In this document: positions 63,408-64,000 of the stretch, in pieces
How positions within the stretch are numbered: the first letter of the stretch is position 1
Layout of the letters: each line of letters begins with the position of its first letter
NCBI RefSeq assembly: GCF_000798815.1
Contig: NZ_JTLD01000004.1
Location: forward strand, 248,001-312,000
Reading direction: 5' to 3'
DNA length: 64,000 nt
Origin: Alistipes sp. ZOR0009
GTDB lineage: Bacteria; Bacteroidota; Bacteroidia; Bacteroidales; ZOR0009
Notes under the pieces: generated by a model
The model's database searches: none
What the model was told of the DNA's origin: nothing
Seen by the model: only the letters and a program-made list of their open reading frames with translations
Made by a program: the position numbers and the translations under genes

Positions 63408-64000
63408 ATGTCAATATTTTGCAATAGACAAAGAGCCGAAGGCGAGATGAATGAATGCGCTTTAAATGAAAGCCAAATACTTGTTGCTCGCCTGCTATTC
63501 GATGAGGAGCCAACCATAAACGACGAGCTTATTGAGAAGGAGCTGCACGTTCTATTTCAAAACTTCGAAGCGGCGCTAACCGACGAGCTTTACGAGAACT
63601 CGCGCCAGTATTTCTTCCACGATTACATGGTGCAGTACCTCGACGAGCAGCTTCCGGCGCAATGCTCCATCTTTACCTCCAAAACGCCGTGCTACATAAA
63701 CGAATGCCTACAAACCGCCTACCATCAGGCAGGACACTGGCCCGAAATAAGGCAGGAGACAAAAAACTGCAGGTACGAGCTCATACTAAACGATCTTATG
63801 TCGAAACCGCTGCACTACAAGCAGCGTGTGGAGCTCTTTCAGAAGTTTGTATGCGCCGTTAGCCGAGCGTTGCAGCCCACGGCCATCTATTTTCCAACAA
63901 GCGAAAAGATGGTTAAGCCATCGGCCTACCTATCGGAAGTTTTGACCGATGGAAAGGATTGGCTTTACGGACTTTTAAACGTTCGGACCTATAATATGCA
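63408..64000 (+). CDS. DUF4261-like protein, 5' part (runs off the window)
   Basis: The frame is open from ATG 63408 to the end of the window (about 197 residues); an in-frame ATG at 63447 is an alternative start. SQILVARLLFDEEPTIN, then a YFFHDYMVQYLDEQLPAQ strand, AGHWPE, CRYELILNDLMSKPLHYKQRVELFQKF and AIYFPTSEKMVKPSAYL, followed by LYGLLNVRTYN, follow the order of DUF4261-domain proteins as I remember them. Function of that family is unknown. No signal peptide. The C-terminus lies outside the window. Confidence 0.7.
   Translation, partial: MSIFCNRQRAEGEMNECALNESQILVARLLFDEEPTINDELIEKELHVLFQNFEAALTDELYENSRQYFFHDYMVQYLDEQLPAQCSIFTSKTPCYINECLQTAYHQAGHWPEIRQETKNCRYELILNDLMSKPLHYKQRVELFQKFVCAVSRALQPTAIYFPTSEKMVKPSAYLSEVLTDGKDWLYGLLNVRTYNM

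Overview
This window looks like chromosome of a Bacteroidota, most likely an anaerobic or fumarate-respiring member of the Bacteroidales. The clues are: repeated promoter-like boxes of the Bacteroidota form (TTTG, about 19 nt, TAnnTTTG) and few strong Shine-Dalgarno sites; a B. subtilis/Bacteroides-type fumarate reductase; an 11-subunit complex I operon without nuoEFG; a Kdo transferase (LPS-bearing cell); an Oar-like TonB-dependent receptor and an OMP_b-brl_3 barrel; and many SpII lipoproteins with a LxxC box. No rRNA, tRNA, CRISPR array, transposase or integrase was recognised. The species cannot be named from this sequence.

Layout. 1-1.9 kb: end of frdA and frdB. 2.0-7.1 kb: a CPBP protease, then a 4-kb islet (outer-membrane barrel, small Cys-rich exported protein, membrane-anchored thioredoxin-like protein) bracketed by a truncated copy and an intact copy of a small membrane-protein gene. 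7.4-15.1 kb: housekeeping genes (DedA, a PAS protein, malic enzyme with PTA domain, ileS, a TraR/DksA-like protein). 15.1-26.6 kb: exported proteins, a GH2 beta-galactosidase, an EEP-family enzyme, an M28 peptidase and an Oar-like TonB receptor. 26.8-33.4 kb: Kdo transferase, a YbaK/ProX-type deacylase, a GH109-like oxidoreductase-fold protein, ketoacyl-ACP synthase III, acyl-ACP thioesterase, a 21-bp palindromic minisatellite and a PHP phosphatase. 33.6-37.1 kb: a HAMP-GAF-PAS sensor without output domain and an AT-rich lipoprotein with a MACPF-like signature.

37.3-47.6 kb: the minus-strand nuoABCDHIJKLMN operon, ending in a small unknown gene. An imperfect repeat lies between nuoD and nuoH, where nuoEFG sit in canonical operons. 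47.6-49.8 kb: a gene-poor stretch with one DUF4116-like gene, a decayed fragment of such a gene and a second 21-bp minisatellite. 49.8-56 kb: accessory exported proteins, including a second AT-rich MACPF-like lipoprotein, a tandem pair of Fn3-like lipoproteins, and a TetR regulator with palindromes before both its own gene and the lipoprotein pair. 56.5-59.1 kb: a lipoprotein, then an ECF sigma factor overlapping a predicted anti-sigma factor that carries its own outer-membrane barrel. 59.4-62.7 kb: an operon of an M48 metallopeptidase and three tandem AIM24-family proteins. The window ends inside a DUF4261-like gene.

The best candidates for something undescribed are the 3-gene islet at 2.9-6.9 kb, whose small exported protein ends in a half peritrophin-A (CBM14) signature; the two MACPF-like lipoproteins; and the sigma/anti-sigma-barrel pair, which resembles the dual-membrane-spanning anti-sigma factors reported in Bacteroides.
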